A stretch of DNA of 64,000 nt from Marchantia polymorpha subsp. ruderalis (taxonomy: Eukaryota; Streptophyta; Marchantiopsida; Marchantiales; Marchantiaceae). Numbering within the stretch: position 1 is the stretch's first letter; every line of letters starts with the position of its first letter. The stretch spans positions 16,018,501-16,082,500 of the forward strand of contig AP031356.1 of the NCBI GenBank assembly GCA_037833965.1. Direction: 5' to 3'. A program made the translations under genes and the position numbers. Of this stretch, positions 25,223 to 36,763 are shown piece by piece. The notes beneath the pieces were generated by a model. It was not told the origin of the DNA. It saw nothing but the letters and a program-made list of their open reading frames with translations, and ran no database searches.

Positions 25223-26860
25223 AGCGCAGGAGTACTCGAGATCATAGTGATATTGCACTACAGGACTCGTGGGCTGGTATACAAGAGCATCATAGTAAAA
25301 CCTCGTTGTCCGCAAGAATACTAGTCATCGCGTTCAATACAGAAGAACGGTTCTCAGCGGCATCAGCCACCATCGAGAGCCTCAGCCAGATCTTGATTGC
25401 AGCCAGCACCAAGTTGCATGGGGTCAGCAACGTCCTGCTAAACGTAAACCATGCCATAGCACTCAAATTCTCCTGCAGAAAAAAGAACAAGTTGGAGAGT
25501 ATTATAGACGGTGAGCAATACCTTGGTTCTACTCTGACATGTATAATCAACAATTGACAACATCTTGCAGATTTTTTCATGAAAAAATCTGTATTATGTC
25601 AAAAGCATAATATAAAATGTAATTTGCATACACATGAGATGATAAATAAAGTGATATTTTTGTCAAAATAATTTAAAACTTACTATTAACGTAATTTTTT
25701 CATACAGATATTGTCTAAAGTATAATGATATGTATGGTAGGGGATTGTGTGTGGGGCTGTTTATGCAACTCTATCATAGTTCTTTATCTTTAGGATTCAA
25801 AATCTGCCAAAAAAGGATATTGGTGATATGGAATGATTAAGATCATCAAAAGAGTGTATATATGTACAAGATGTTTTTATTTTATGGGCTTAGATCATTT
25901 GCATAACTCTTGGTGTTGATCTAACATGGAGATAAATTTATTAATGAGTTTCATGTTTTCTGTGGTTTAGCAGCAACTTACCTTTGAAGATGATCACGTG
26001 GCTAAACTCTTTTCACAATTATTTTTCAAGAAAAATACTAAAAAAATCATTTAAAAACTTTTGACTCAAAAGAAATATACTTTTCATTAGAATATGAGAG
26101 CTTTAGGTTTTGAGTTGATTTTAATGATGTGATTTGAAGGTTGTGATGTGTGTAATTTTACGTCACATTAATTTCTCAAAATTGATGCTTTTAAATTTGT
26201 TCAAATATCTTAATTGATGCTTATGCATATGATCCATTTAACATTTGATGAATCAACAATTATGTAGATTGTGGATATTGTGCAATAGCAAAAGTTCTGG
26301 ATGAGTTTCAAAGTATACTTAGCAGAGCGCACGAGTAAATTACTCATCTAAGTCATGTGGTCAAAATTAATTCATATTTGCTATAGTATTCACACACAAT
26401 TATCATATTTAAGATCATTACCAAGTATTGGAGCAATATTGATTGAAATTCTCCATGGAGTAAATATGGGATGAGCCAAATAGATGATATGCTTAGCCAC
26501 TACAGCAGTATATGATAGTGATTATATGATATAGATATGTCTTCTCTTACTTCCATGTTGTAGCTATCTATATGAACATGTAGAGACCATGGGGCAACTT
26601 TTGGTTTCCTAGATGCATTGTACAGCTATTTATCTTCTGAGTTGTCAAATGACACAATTAGAATTTATCCATTTTTCAAGTTTTAGGTCACTCATTTCAC
26701 GTTGGTTTATAAGTACATGATGATTGTTATTAGCAATTTAGCTAACAAGATTTTATAAATAAACATACGTTCTCAGACTTACTTGATGGGAGTCCTCAGA
26801 AAAGCAACACACTTTGGATTCAACATGTTTCATTTTACAGGATGGAACAATCTCTTAAAC
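25223..26860. other. AT-rich intergenic DNA, no gene seen
   Basis: A GC-richer patch at about 25262-25545 has a short open frame (25306-25557) with no known family. The remainder is AT-rich without coding features. Confidence 0.4.
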
Positions 26861-27164
26861 GTAAAATCAAGAATCATTCAAGCAAGTACAAACACACGAG
26901 ACACTCATATAACGTGGTTCACCGTCAAGGCCTATGTCAACGGTTGAAACACACGAGAAGATTTACTAACAACTGAATACTCAATGCACATCCGAATAGA
27001 AGCCTTAGGGGAATATCTATATCCAAAGTGAGTGACAAACTTGGCTAAAAATAGCCATGACCTTAAATTACTCCTTAATAGGAGTTAAACTCAACCATCT
27101 CCCCTTTAGCTTGTGTTAAAGAAAAAGTAACCTCTGTAACCTATATTATTATTCAATGGGAAAT

Positions 27165-27430
27165 TCTAGAAAGAAATCTAACACAACGCCTCTCTTTACG
27201 CGAGAGTTAACTAGAACTAGAGAGTAGCCATAACACAATAGAGTAATAATATAAAGAGGTAAATAAAAAACCTGTTTGCATAGAAGGATCAGAGATCTTA
27301 TAGTCTGTTTAATTATTCCACGGTAAGTTCTAGAAAGAAACTTAATATAAGCTCCTTGTTTACACAAGAATTAATTAGAGTTAAAACCGTAGCCATCACA
27401 TGATAGAGTAAATATATAAAGAGATAATTG
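27165..27430 (-). repeat. diverged ~163-bp tandem duplication (possible copia LTR)
   Basis: Two related blocks, about 27165-27262 and 27328-27427, share the order TCTAGAAAGAAA..., GAGTTAA or AATTAA..., GTAGCCAT and AGAGTAA..TATAAAGAG. They lie just 3' (minus sense) of a copia RNase H end, where a 3' LTR is expected. LTR ends were not fixed. Confidence 0.5.
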
Positions 27431-27451
27431 AAGTTACTATGCTAGCAGATT

Positions 27452-27560
27452 CTACATGTGCTCCCCATGCACAACCTGCATTGTAGCATAGTGTCGTCTA
27501 AAACTTTCCAAAGGAATAATTTTGGTCAAAGCATCAACTCGATTGAATTTACCGTTGATC
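27452..27560 (-). pseudogene. 3' end of Ty1/copia pol (RNase H)
   Basis: The minus-strand frame reads VDALTKIIPLESFRRH then YATMQVVHG. This fits the typical C-terminal end of copia RNase H (the 'ADxLTK' motif followed by a basic helix). Nothing upstream in the pol frame is preserved, so this is a truncated relic. It supports an old minus-strand copia insertion ending near 26.9-27.5 kb. Confidence 0.6.
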
Positions 27561-28229
27561 TATAACACCGGATGTTACATGTGTACTAAGTTGTAAAATT
27601 AGCCAGGTGATTAATGATGATTAGCCAAGACATATCTAAGTCTAGCTAGTTATGACTAAACTAGTTAGTTATAACTAACTTTAGCTATAATGTCTATAGT
27701 TGGCGGAATAATTAGCAGAGTTCTAGAAGAGTAGAGTGAGCACTTCTATTTTTTCTTCTACAAAGTTCTAGATTTCAACAGATTAGATAGTTGACTCTAA
27801 GCTTGGATTTGATTGGTTTGACTAAATTTATGAAAGATTATTAACTAGAATAAGTCTAATGTTGACTTAGTGGCCAAGAAGCTTCTAGAAGTTTTAAAGC
27901 TTCCAATGGCATGTTGCCACTTCAATGTCGAATTCCAAAAACTTCTAGAAGGTTTAGATAGACCAATAACATGTTTTCACGTATAGTGGGTTAGTCAAAC
28001 TTACCTAGGGAGAAGTAAATTAGGAGAAATAACCACATGTTACTATGATAACTTCTCAAATAGTATAAATAGAGAGTTAGAGTAACACCTCTCAAGCAAG
28101 TTTGGAGATTTCATATGTAGAGACTTGTTTCATATTTGAAAGAGTGACGATTTTCAGTACCTTGGAGTGTCGATGTGTGTGTGTGAGTTGAAATGATACA
28201 TTAAGGGATTGTGTGAGAGTGTGTTTGGG
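27561..28229. other. unassigned DNA with TATA-like LTR-type promoter
   Basis: AT-rich DNA with GTATAAATAGAGAG near 28059 and repeated TAGTTAGTT text, in the style of an LTR promoter and R region, plus a short GT run near 28176-28188. It could be a truncated LTR adjoining the inverted gag fragment, but no ends or TSD could be found. Confidence 0.3.
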
Positions 28230-28935
28230 CTATACCATCAACTCTTTTTGAATTCTATCCTTCAAGCCTTGTTTCAACACGTCCAAGGCCTCACCTCCAC
28301 TCATATCCATGATAGATACTTGAAGATCACGAAATTCTTCAATGTACTCATGAATAACTCCTTTCTTCTTAAGATCCCACAATTTCATTTTTGCAATTTG
28401 AAGAGAGTCCACCGCTTGAAAATTTTACAGAAATTCTTCCTACATTCCACTCCACAAAATGGTAGCACCTCGTTCTGAAAACATTCTCTCCCGTATTATG
28501 TACCATGTGAGAGCTTTATCCGTAAGATAAGATCTCATGAACATTCCTACAATGTAATCAAAAACATGAAAATGGGATAAATGAAAATTCATCGTCATTA
28601 TCCATCCCTCTACTCCCTTTGTAAGTTTCCACCTTACAAGATTTTTCCATTTGAAGCAAAAGATTTGCTTGGTCTTCAATCTCTTGAAGACGTCTCCTAT
28701 TTGCCTTTGTTACATCAATAGGAGTTGCTTGTGGCTGAACTCGGGAAGCTTGAACTTGAGGTTCAACTTTCATCTCTCCAACTCTTTCTCTTTTCTACTT
28801 TCTCACTCTCCAATGCAAAAATTTTATCTTCCATGGCTTGCTACTTGGTATGCCCATCTACTAGCGCTTTTCTCAACTCCTTCATCTCCGCCATGAATGC
28901 GTTGAGAACCTCACCCATATTGATTGATGTTCCCA
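28230..28935 (-). pseudogene. gag of element A', broken
   Basis: Minus-strand frames at 28558-28773, 28440-28679 and 28230-28412 correspond piece by piece to the gag of element A (for example IHEYIEEFRDL and SYLTDKALTW). The frames are shifted relative to one another, so the gene is dead, and it is cut off after the KDRIQKELMV segment. Retrotransposon gag (capsid) domain. Confidence 0.75.
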
Positions 28936-29166
28936 TGCTTTCTCTCACTCATTCTAATACAAAGTGAGTATAATCACTAAATGACCTCTCAATAAAGATA
29001 CTACAAAAGTTATAGGTGTTTCTATCCCAGCTCTATAGTAATCTTTCGCATAATTTTCACAAGAAAATCTCTCCGCAATCTCTTATGTCGGTATACTGTT
29101 CTAATCTCTACATAAGTGTTGAATCAAACCGGGACGGGTGGTTCGCGATTCAAATCCATGAAACAT

Positions 29167-29433
29167 TCAGTAAAAAATGTATATGGTACAATCCCAAGTC
29201 TCTCCATAAGTAACTATTGGAAGAATCAGTGGCACTCTCGACTTCATCACTCTAGTCATAAAATCTGCACTCCAACAAGCGGCAAGGTACATCAAAAAAT
29301 GATGTTTCTCCATGCAACAAAGGTGAATATTGAATAGATTAGGAATTGGCCAATGCGGTACTGGATTCCCGTCAATCCCGTCCAAATCTGCAAAACCACA
29401 ATTTCCCCTCCTTCCACCTCTCTCTACATGCAA
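29167..29433 (-). other. leader ORF of A' (homologous to A leader ORF)
   Basis: An 88-codon frame between PBS and gag, matched by the plus-strand frame 30108-30374 in A (shared motifs PIPNLF.IHL, CMEKHHF, ADFMTRVM). No known domain. Conservation may simply reflect DNA similarity between two copies of one family. Confidence 0.45.
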
Positions 29434-29534
29434 ATCAATGACCTTTGCCAGCCTCTATACACTCTCAAAACTTCACTCTATCATCACTCACTTGCTATTC
29501 TATGAAAGGTAATCTACACTCAAGAAAAGAGCAA

Positions 29535-29550
29535 GGTCGCTCTGATACCA
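29535..29550 (-). promoter_or_regulatory. primer binding site of A' (tRNA-Met-i type)
   Basis: The minus strand reads TGGTATCAGAGCGACC, the classic plant retroelement PBS complementary to the 3' end of initiator tRNA-Met. Confidence 0.85.
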
Positions 29551-29638
29551 TTGTGTAACCATCTTTAGTTAGTTAGAACTAAAGTAGAGGTTACTCTAAA
29601 TATTGATGAAGATACTTTAGTGTGCACTAGTCATAGTT

Positions 29639-29809
29639 GCCACGTCAGCGATCCGCGCACTTGGTAGCTAAAGAGTGGATGTGTTAGTTGACAGTGCCAC
29701 GTCAGCAATCCGTGTGCTTGTAGGTAAGAATTGAGTGTGTTAGTTTGTGTGTTAGTTGGGTGCGCCACGTCAGCGATCCGTGTACTTGTTAGGGTTATCC
29801 ACCACGTCA
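29639..29809 (+). promoter_or_regulatory. four bZIP/UPRE-like sites in LTR U3
   Basis: GCCACGTCA at 29639-29647, 29696-29704 and 29764-29772, and CCACGTCA at 29802-29809. Read on the other strand this is TGACGTGG, the C/G-hybrid box bound by plant bZIP factors, and it also fits the unfolded-protein response element TGACGTGR. The first three sit in repeats with AGCRATCCG after the site. Confidence 0.7.
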
Positions 29810-29877
29810 TCCATCCACTAGGAGTGGGATGGATGGTGGGGATTAGATCTTATCTCCTTGTACTTGTTGGTGAGAGC

Positions 29878-29885
29878 TATATAAG
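29878..29885 (+). promoter_or_regulatory. TATA box of LTR A
   Basis: TATATAAG about 90 bases before the LTR end, the usual place for a plant LTR promoter; the R region would start about 30 bases further on. Confidence 0.7.
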
Positions 29886-29974
29886 GGATAGGAGAATCAT
29901 TGTTGGTATCTCTCATCTTCAGAGTTTACGTTTCTATCTTCGAGTGAGATTCTCTCTAAACCCTAGTGTTACAA

Positions 29975-29990
29975 TGGTATAAGAGCGACC
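29975..29990 (+). promoter_or_regulatory. primer binding site of A
   Basis: TGGTATAAGAGCGACC, one base after the LTR end. It is the initiator tRNA-Met PBS with one change (C to A) relative to the copy in A'. Confidence 0.85.
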
Positions 29991-30107
29991 TTGCTCTTTC
30001 CTTGAATGTGGATTACCCCTCATGGAATAGCAAATGAGTGATGATGGAGTGTAGCCTTGAGAGTGTATAGAGGCTGGCAGAGGTCATTCATCTGCATGTA
30101 GAGAGAG

Positions 30108-30374
30108 GTGGAAGAGGGAAATTGTGATTTTGCAGATATGGACGGGATTGATAGGAATCCAGTACCGCTCTTGCCAATTCCTAACCTATTCGACATTCAC
30201 CTTCGTTGCATGGAAAAACATCATTTTCGGATGTACCTTGTGGCTTGTTGGGGTGCAGATTTTATGACTAGAGTGATGGAGTCGAGAGTGCCACTTATTT
30301 TTCCAATAGTTTACTTATGGAGAGACTTGGGATTGTACTATATACATTCTATACTGAAGGTTTCATGGATTTGA
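30108..30374 (+). other. leader ORF between PBS and gag of A
   Basis: An 88-codon frame with motifs PIPNLFDIHL, CMEKHHF and ADFMTRVM, matched by the A' copy on the other strand. Not a known domain. It could be an upstream ORF or untranslated leader. Confidence 0.45.
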
Positions 30375-30588
30375 ATCGCAAACCACCTGTCCCGGTTCGA
30401 TTCAGCATTTATGTAGAGATTAGAACAATATAAATACAAAAGAGGATATGGAGAGATTTTCTTGTGAGGAATTATGGAGAGGAGTACTATAGAGCTGTGA
30501 TAGAATCATCTGCACCTTTTGTGACTCCTTTGTTGAGAGGTCACATAGTGATTATACTCACTTTGTATTAGAGTGAGTGTGAGAAAGC

Positions 30589-31217
30589 ATGAGGACATCA
30601 ATTGATATAGTTGAGGTTTTCAATGCAATCATGGCGGAGATGAAGGAGTTGAGAAAAGCGAAAGTAGATGGGCATACCAAGCAGCAAGCCATGGAAGATA
30701 AAATCTTCGCATTGGAGAGTGAGAAAGTAGAGAGAGAGAGAGTTGGAGAGATGGAAGTTGAACCTCAAGTTCAAGCTTCCCAAGTTCGGCCAGAATCAAC
30801 TCCTATTGATGCAGCAGAGGCAAATAGGAGGCGTCTTCAAGAGATTGAACATCAATCAAATCTTTTGTTTCGAATGGGAAAATCTTGTAAGGTGGAAGCT
30901 TACAAAGGGAGTAGAGCAATGGGAGTGTTAGAGGGATGGATTATGAGGATGAATATTCATTTATCCCATTTTCATGTTTCTGATTATATTGCAGGAATGT
31001 TCATGAGATCTTATCTTACGGATAAGGCTCTCACATGTTATACAACATGGGAGAGAATGCTTTCAGAACAAGGTGCTACCATTTCGTGGAGTGGAATGCA
31101 GGAAGGATTTCTGCAAAATTTTCAAGCGGTGGATTCTCTTCAAACTGCAAGAATGAAGTTGTGCGATCTGAAGCAGAAAGGAGGTATTCATGAGTACATT
31201 GAAGAATTTCGTGATCT
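30589..31217 (+). pseudogene. gag of element A, part 1 (split by insertion B)
   Basis: Starts MRTSIDIVEVFNAIMAEMKE. A charged N-terminal helix is followed by a retrotransposon gag domain (segments EGWIMRMNIHLSHF, SYLTDKALTCY, IHEYIEEFRDL). The frame is cut at codon RDL by the LTR B insertion and resumes in the matching phase at 40374. Capsid-like structural protein of the virus-like particle. Confidence 0.85.
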
Positions 31218-31241
31218 TGTGAGCACAAAACTGTGCTCACA
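31218..31241. repeat. terminal hairpin of LTR B
   Basis: Perfect arms TGTGAGCACA and TGTGCTCACA with a 4-base AAAC loop at the very start of the LTR. The same structure is at 48403-48426 in B'. The LTR 3' end (GCTCACA) also pairs with the outer arm. Confidence 0.9.
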
Positions 31242-31689
31242 TGTCTTTTTACCCTTATGAGAGTTGAAATTTTGGATTTAAGCTCTTGCAAAATTATGCT
31301 TGGGGTTTTCTGAAAGTTTTGGCAAGATTAGGAGTTGGTGTGATGGCTAGGGGGCAAAAGGTGCGAAAGGGGGCCTTCGGGGCAAGATCTTCGGCGAAGT
31401 GCCTTCGGTGAAGTCCCTTCGGGGAAAGGCCTTCGGCGAAACAATGAAACCCTCATAACGTTTTCAATGTGTCACACCTTGTGGTAACCCACTTTTTGTT
31501 TTTTTTCGGAACTAAAACATTTTTGAATAGTAAGTACCGCGGCAGCAGCTGTAAATAATAATCGGTACGCGAAACCAGAGTAAAAAGAGGATCGAGGACA
31601 GTCAAGGGGTTTTGGGCTTAGGCCACAGTGGGACGCTTGGGACGGAACGGGCGGTTCATGCTGCAGGATCCGCTTCGAGCACCTTCGGC

Positions 31690-32740
31690 GGTAGATCATT
31701 CATAACTTTTTCAATTCGTAACGCTTTGAGTTGCTTTGGGTCTTGTTGGAAAGAACTCAACGCGTTGGTTCTAACGAGCCCAAGACCTTGTGAAACGAAT
31801 GAGAGGTCACTGAGTTATGAGTGTCGGAAGTTACTGATGGGGGGCCTTCGGCGGTAGAGCGACTTTGGCGGTACGCCTTCGGCGGAAGAGCCGCCGGAAG
31901 ATGCGCCTTCGGCGGTAGACACCTTCGGGTCAACGCCTTCGGCCATGCGGGAGAGTCCATTCGGCGGAAGAGTGAATCCCTCATAACTTTCTCAATTCGC
32001 AATGCCTTGACTTGGTTGGAGCTCGACACGCTTGTTCTAACGAGCCCAAGAAGGCCTGGAACGGATGAGGACACAGGGAGTTGTGACTGTCGAAAGATGC
32101 GAAGGAGAGCGCCTACGGATAGGCGGAAGGAGTTCGAGGTGGGCGGGTAGTCTGCTGGGAAATTTGCCTTCGGCGGAAGGAATTCGCCTGCGTGTAGGCA
32201 CTTCGCCATCGGCGGAATATCCGCCTTCGGCCCTAGATGTTCGCCTTCGGGTCAACGCCTTCGGCGATGCGGGAGAGTGCATTCGGCGGAAGAGTGAATC
32301 CCTTATAACTTTCTCAATTCGTAACGCCTTGACTCAGTTAAGGTTTTGTTGGAAAGAACTCGCGACGCTCGTTCCAACGAGACCAAGAACTCTTGAAACG
32401 GATAAGGCGTCACTGAGTTATGAGCGTCGGAAGCGGCTGTCATGGTTAGGAGAGAGGCCTTCGACGTTAACAGTTAGAGGGGCCTTCGGCCCAAGGTGGC
32501 CTGCGAGTAGGAGGCTTGCGACGCGGACGCGGACGCCTGCGAGTAGGCGGCCTACTTGTAGGACGCCTGTGCAAAGGCAAACGCCTTTGGCGGAAGAGTA
32601 AAACCGTCATAACTTTCTCAATTCTTAACGGTTTGACTTAGTTAGGGTCTTCTTGGAAAGAACACAACCCGCTTGTTTCAACGAGCCTAAGAACGTTTCA
32701 AACGAAGCAGGGATCTGTGAGTTATGAGCGACAGGGGTGA
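31690..32740. repeat. tandem ~125-bp imperfect palindrome modules
   Basis: Units near 31699-31826, 31981-32090, 32305-32430 and 32609-32730. Each runs from (T)CATAACTTTYTCAATTC through TTGGAAAGA..TTCCAAC to GAGTTATGA. Outer arms (TCATAACT/AGTTATGA) and inner arms (GTTGGAA/TTCCAAC, with GGTCT/AGACC in part) pair, so each unit can fold as a long hairpin. Further units lie near 33900, 38565, 38930, 42918, 43545, 48642, 48884, 49135, 49495 and 51960, and on the minus strand near 58042, 58513 and 58798. The gaps hold short CCTTCGGCG-type palindromes. Confidence 0.8.
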
Positions 32741-33231
32741 CTGTTATAGATAGGCGACTCCATGCAGACGGGAGACTGCCTGCGCATAGGCGAGCGCCTA
32801 CGCATAGGCGAGACTCACCTCCGGTGCAGCGCAGGAAAGGAAAGGAGCCGGCGGAAGATCCGCCTTCGGCTCAAGGGACTTCGGTGCCACGTGGCAGAAG
32901 ATTCCCGATGGCGGAAGTTGGTGGGATTATGTCAAGTGTGAGACGCAGAACGGCGGGGCCCATATCTTTGCGATGGACAGTCGGATGGATCTGAAATTTT
33001 GTGGAGCCGTTGATCTCGACCGGCCACGCATGCGTGCAAATTTTCAGCCTCAGATCTTGGATGGAAAGGCGCTGGCGGCTCTGTACAGTAGGCTTAGGAT
33101 TCAGATTTAGGGTTAGGGTTAGATTTAGGTTGTAAGTTAGAGGGGAAGGCAGCCGCCGACTCCTCAGGTGTAGGATCTGTTGCGGCTCGCACCATGGCAT
33201 TGCAGTGTAGTGTTAGTTAGGACTTAGAAGG

Positions 33232-33238
33232 TATAAAG
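33232..33238 (+). promoter_or_regulatory. TATA box of LTR C
   Basis: TATAAAG in the conserved stretch GGACTTAGAAGGTATAAAG, followed about 10 bases on by a CAAGGC/GCCTTG hairpin. The same block recurs at 36980, 47144 and, on the minus strand, at 57568 and 59496. Confidence 0.7.
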
Positions 33239-34825
33239 TAGTTCAAGGCGTCTTGCCTTGTGATCTTTCCCAACATCAGAAGTGCAGATCAGGAACTCAT
33301 TTTCTCTGCGTGTTTGTGTCCTTAGTTCTGTCACCACGCAAGAGGAGCTACAACTTGGCGTTCCGCATTTTGTAGCTGAAGGCCTTCGGCTGAATGTTCA
33401 CAGCTAGTACATTGGTTAGAGACTTGAGTAGTTCGGATCTACACCCGCGGGTGATTGCCGATGCTCAGAGCCAGTGACTAGTTAGATACTTGAATAGTTT
33501 CGCCCCTACATCTTCGAGTGTTTGTTCCTGATTGTACTCCGTCGGGATTTTTCCCCTTAATGCCAAAGTGAAGTTTTGCTACTTCGTGTAAGCCTTGGTT
33601 GTAAATTCAGGTTGTGGTACCCCACTTTTGGTAATTTTGAGGAAATTAAAACATTTTTGGAAAACTGTACCCCAACAGCAATGTAAATAGCCTTCGGTGC
33701 ATCAAAACAGAGTGAATTCGGAAGATTGCAGAGATTCTCGAGGGACCTCGTAGAATCTAGGAGTTGGGTGCAGCGGTAAGGACGGGCACCACCCTCCCTA
33801 CGGGCTCTGCAGTTAGGATCCCTACGGCGCAAGGCGCAAAACCCGCCTTCGGCGCTACGTCCGCGGCGGTAGGGATATCCTTCATATTTAGGTCAACCCC
33901 CAAACTTCTTGACTTTGTTTGGGTCTCGTTGAAAAGAGCTTGATGCGCTGATTCCAACGAGCCCAAGAACGCCAACAACGGATGAGGACTCCGGGAGTTA
34001 TGAAGGTTGTAAGATACTCAGCTCTTCGCCTACGCACAGGCGGAGAAGTTTTGTCCTATGCGCGGACGAAGGAAGTCCGCCTGCGCACAGGCGAAATAGG
34101 GTTTTGAGGTAGGCGCGAAGCTCGCCTACGCACAGGCGTGCGCCTGTGCACCGGCGCTTCGGCGTCGGCGGGAAATCCGCCTTGGGCCCTAGAAATGCAC
34201 CTTGTGAGGTAGAAATTGTACGGCGCCTTATGCGCCAGCGCAACGCCGCGGACGAGCAAGGAGCCGCCAGAATAGTAAAATCCGTACGGACCGTGCGGAC
34301 TGTACGGACGGGACGGATGGATGCGCTCTTGGACGGACGGAGTTGCGGCGGCGAGAGCGCCGACGGAGAGACAAGGAACGGACAGTCTGGACGGAGTCGG
34401 TTGACCGCGGTCAATGCCTTCCGCGCCAGCGCATCGCCGCGGACGGACTTCGCTTGCGTGCAGGCGAGCGCCTGTGCACAGGAGGGTGAAGTTCCGCGCC
34501 GGCGGAGAATCCGCCGAGGAGTCCGCCTGCGCGCAGGCGGGAGTTGAACTTTTGTCCGACATGCGGACAAGCGCACCGAGGCAGAAGAGGATTGGCTGAG
34601 GAGCGGTACGAACGAGTGTACCGCGCAAGGCGGAAAATCCGCCTTCGGCGTTGCGCACCCATGTCCGCGGCGTAGTACGCTCGCGGAGTTCAAATTCGCC
34701 AATTCGAGCGTGAGAGTTTAATCGGCGACGGCGGAGCGTGAAGCCGCGCGTGAGAGCAGAGACCGTTTCAGCGTAGAGCCGGCGCGGCCATCAATTGAGT
34801 CGTCCTCCACGAGCAAGAGCCGACC

Positions 34826-36763
34826 ATGACCTTCGACCGGGAGGCGGAGAGCGTCCCATTCTTGAATTCGCGATTCCATTCTCTAGTGCGAGCTGCGCGC
34901 GTCCATCTGCTGGCTGCTAAGCATTCTCGACATCGCCGCGCAGAGGATTTCTTGGTGATTGAGGGAGAAGTGAGTGCGCGTGATTTGGAATTGAGGGCGA
35001 TTAGAGTTTGCCGAGGAAGAAAGGAGCTCGAGCGGAGCGGAAGTAGAATGAGCGAGCGGGCGAACTCCAAGAACGCAATGACGAGACCGGGCCGATTGCG
35101 GATGTTGCCGCTCCGTCTATCACAGAACGGGCTACGCGCTTTCGAGGAGCGCCTGATAGCAAGAAAGCTCGATTTCTTGCTATGGGGATGGAACTACATC
35201 TGTGGGGATATGGTGCGCGAGTGGCAAGAGCCACAGGGACCGCCTTCGCGCGGATTGCGTCCGCATGTTGATCGGTGGACGGTCCAAGATTGGGCGCAGG
35301 CATTGGGGAGATGTGCCGGCATGCCAGGGCACCTCCTCTTCGATAGTGAGAGCGTCAAGGTGACCAAGCAGGAAGAGGCACAATTCGTGGAGCTGTTCAA
35401 GAAGGGGAAGTCTACCAAGAATGGGTACAAGACCCGCGATTACAAGGATCGATTCCGCCGGACTTTGTCCGCGGCGCTGCTGCAATTACTACAGCCACAC
35501 CGCGCCTGCTACATCACATTGTGGCAGGTCTCTTTTGTGGAGTGTATCATCGAGGGAACTCCAATTCACTGGGCGAGCATCCTGCACAGGGTGATGCGAC
35601 AGCACGCTTTTGAGGAGAAGGGGGGGAACTCTAAACCATCTCTCTCCTTTCCTCATCAATTTTTATCGACAGCGGAATTGTTTGACAGCGGCGGAGCTTG
35701 CGCGTTTTCCGCCGTTGTCCGTCGACCATCCCGGGAGGTATGTGCGGGAGAATGAGGTCGACACTGATGCAGAGGAGTCACCGACTTCTACTCCGTCAAG
35801 GAGGAGGGACGAAGGGAGGAATACTCCTGCAGCACGAGGGCCGCGGAAGCGGCGATGGAGAGAGGAGTCCGAAGAAGAGCAGCATTAAGAACCCTCTGCT
35901 CCCATTCGACCGCGGCCGTTGTACGAATCGTACAGCCGGCCGAAGCAGAAGGCGCGCAGGCTGGTGTTACCAGCCAACAGCGCGGACACGGCGACGATTG
36001 CCACAGAGAAAGGAAGTGCGTCGCTAGAGAAGAACGAGGGAGCGCGGACGTCCGCAGGAGCAACGGACCACGCTGCAGCCTCGACGGACGGGAGGCCGCC
36101 TACGGGCCAAGGGCCTCCGGAGTTACCACGTGCGTTGCGCACAGGTGTTCCGTCTGCGCACAGGCGAGCCTCCGCGGACGGACGACCACAAGCGGACGTG
36201 GACCTACGCGTGGGAAGGAGCAGTTCGCTTGTGCAAAGGTCACCTCCACACGTGCCGCCTGTGCAAAGGCAAGAATCACCCCCGTTCCAACGTAGGAAGG
36301 GGAAGGAGCCGGCGGAAGATCCGCCTACGAGACACCGGCCTTCGGGGCCAGACCCTCCGGCGCACAACGCGCCGCGATTTGCGCCTTCGGCGCCAGGGCC
36401 TTCGGGCCGAGGAGATGCGAGCAGAGAGCGTGCGGAGGCCGCACCATCGGCGGGTAATCCGCCGGTAGATGCGCCTTTGGCGGTAGGGCCTCAGGGCCAA
36501 GGGACATCGGGCGAGCGGCCCCCGGCCATGTCGCCTTTGGCGATGGACGTCCGCGGCGCTGCGCCTGCGGCGGACAAGGCGCCGGCATTTGCGCCTGCGC
36601 ACAGGCCAAGCACAGCCCCCGCGGACCGATCGAGGGAGAAGCAATTGACAGAGGAGCGGACTGACTGTCGGTGGGACGAGATTTCGGTGCGCGATGCGCA
36701 ATCGAACCTCGCGCAGACACCCTCCGCTCGATCGCCTTATGCGGCGGCTGTCGGTGGCTGAGA
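34826..36763 (+). pseudogene. LTR-embedded protein of F (N-terminal domain plus Pro-rich part)
   Basis: ATG at 34826 in the context GACCATGACC, as in E. The N-terminal domain of about 260 residues has LLWGWNY, HVDRWTVQDWAQALGRC, GYKTRDYKDRFRR and a C-terminal helix block, with general similarity to 'putative plant transposon protein' domains of non-autonomous plant retroelements (a loose comparison). A +1 frameshift in a G run near 35620-35627 moves the frame, which continues to a TAA at 35886. It reopens in the same frame as a Pro/Ala/Arg-rich segment to 36761. The coiled-coil part present in J and E is deleted. Inactive copy. Confidence 0.75.

Larger units (their letters stand above)
28230..29553 (-). 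mobile_element. Ty3/gypsy fragment A' (minus strand)
   Basis: The 5' part of the same family as element A, in opposite orientation: PBS, leader, gag. Homology to A's gag ends abruptly at 28229/28230. At the upper end it stops at its PBS/LTR junction, where element A has inserted. The bases CATTG (29549-29553) are the expected 5-bp TSD of A and fit the sequence normally found across an LTR/PBS border of this family. The rest of A' should lie beyond A's far end, outside the window. Confidence 0.75.
29554..29973 (+). repeat. 5' LTR of element A
   Basis: A 420-bp LTR with inverted ends TGTAAC...GTTACA, one base before the PBS. The U3 holds four CCACGTCA sites (near 29640, 29697, 29765 and 29802) in tandem-like units. 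The TATA box TATATAAG is at 29878-29885. Confidence 0.88.

Noticed and set aside
31218..31241. Short hairpin as a transcription terminator
   Set aside because: It is the end of an LTR, repeated exactly at the start of B'; plant pol II genes do not use such terminators.
33095..33130. Telomere-like TTTAGGG/TTAGGG words
   Set aside because: Only two or three imperfect units inside LTR C and its relative C2; not an interstitial telomere.
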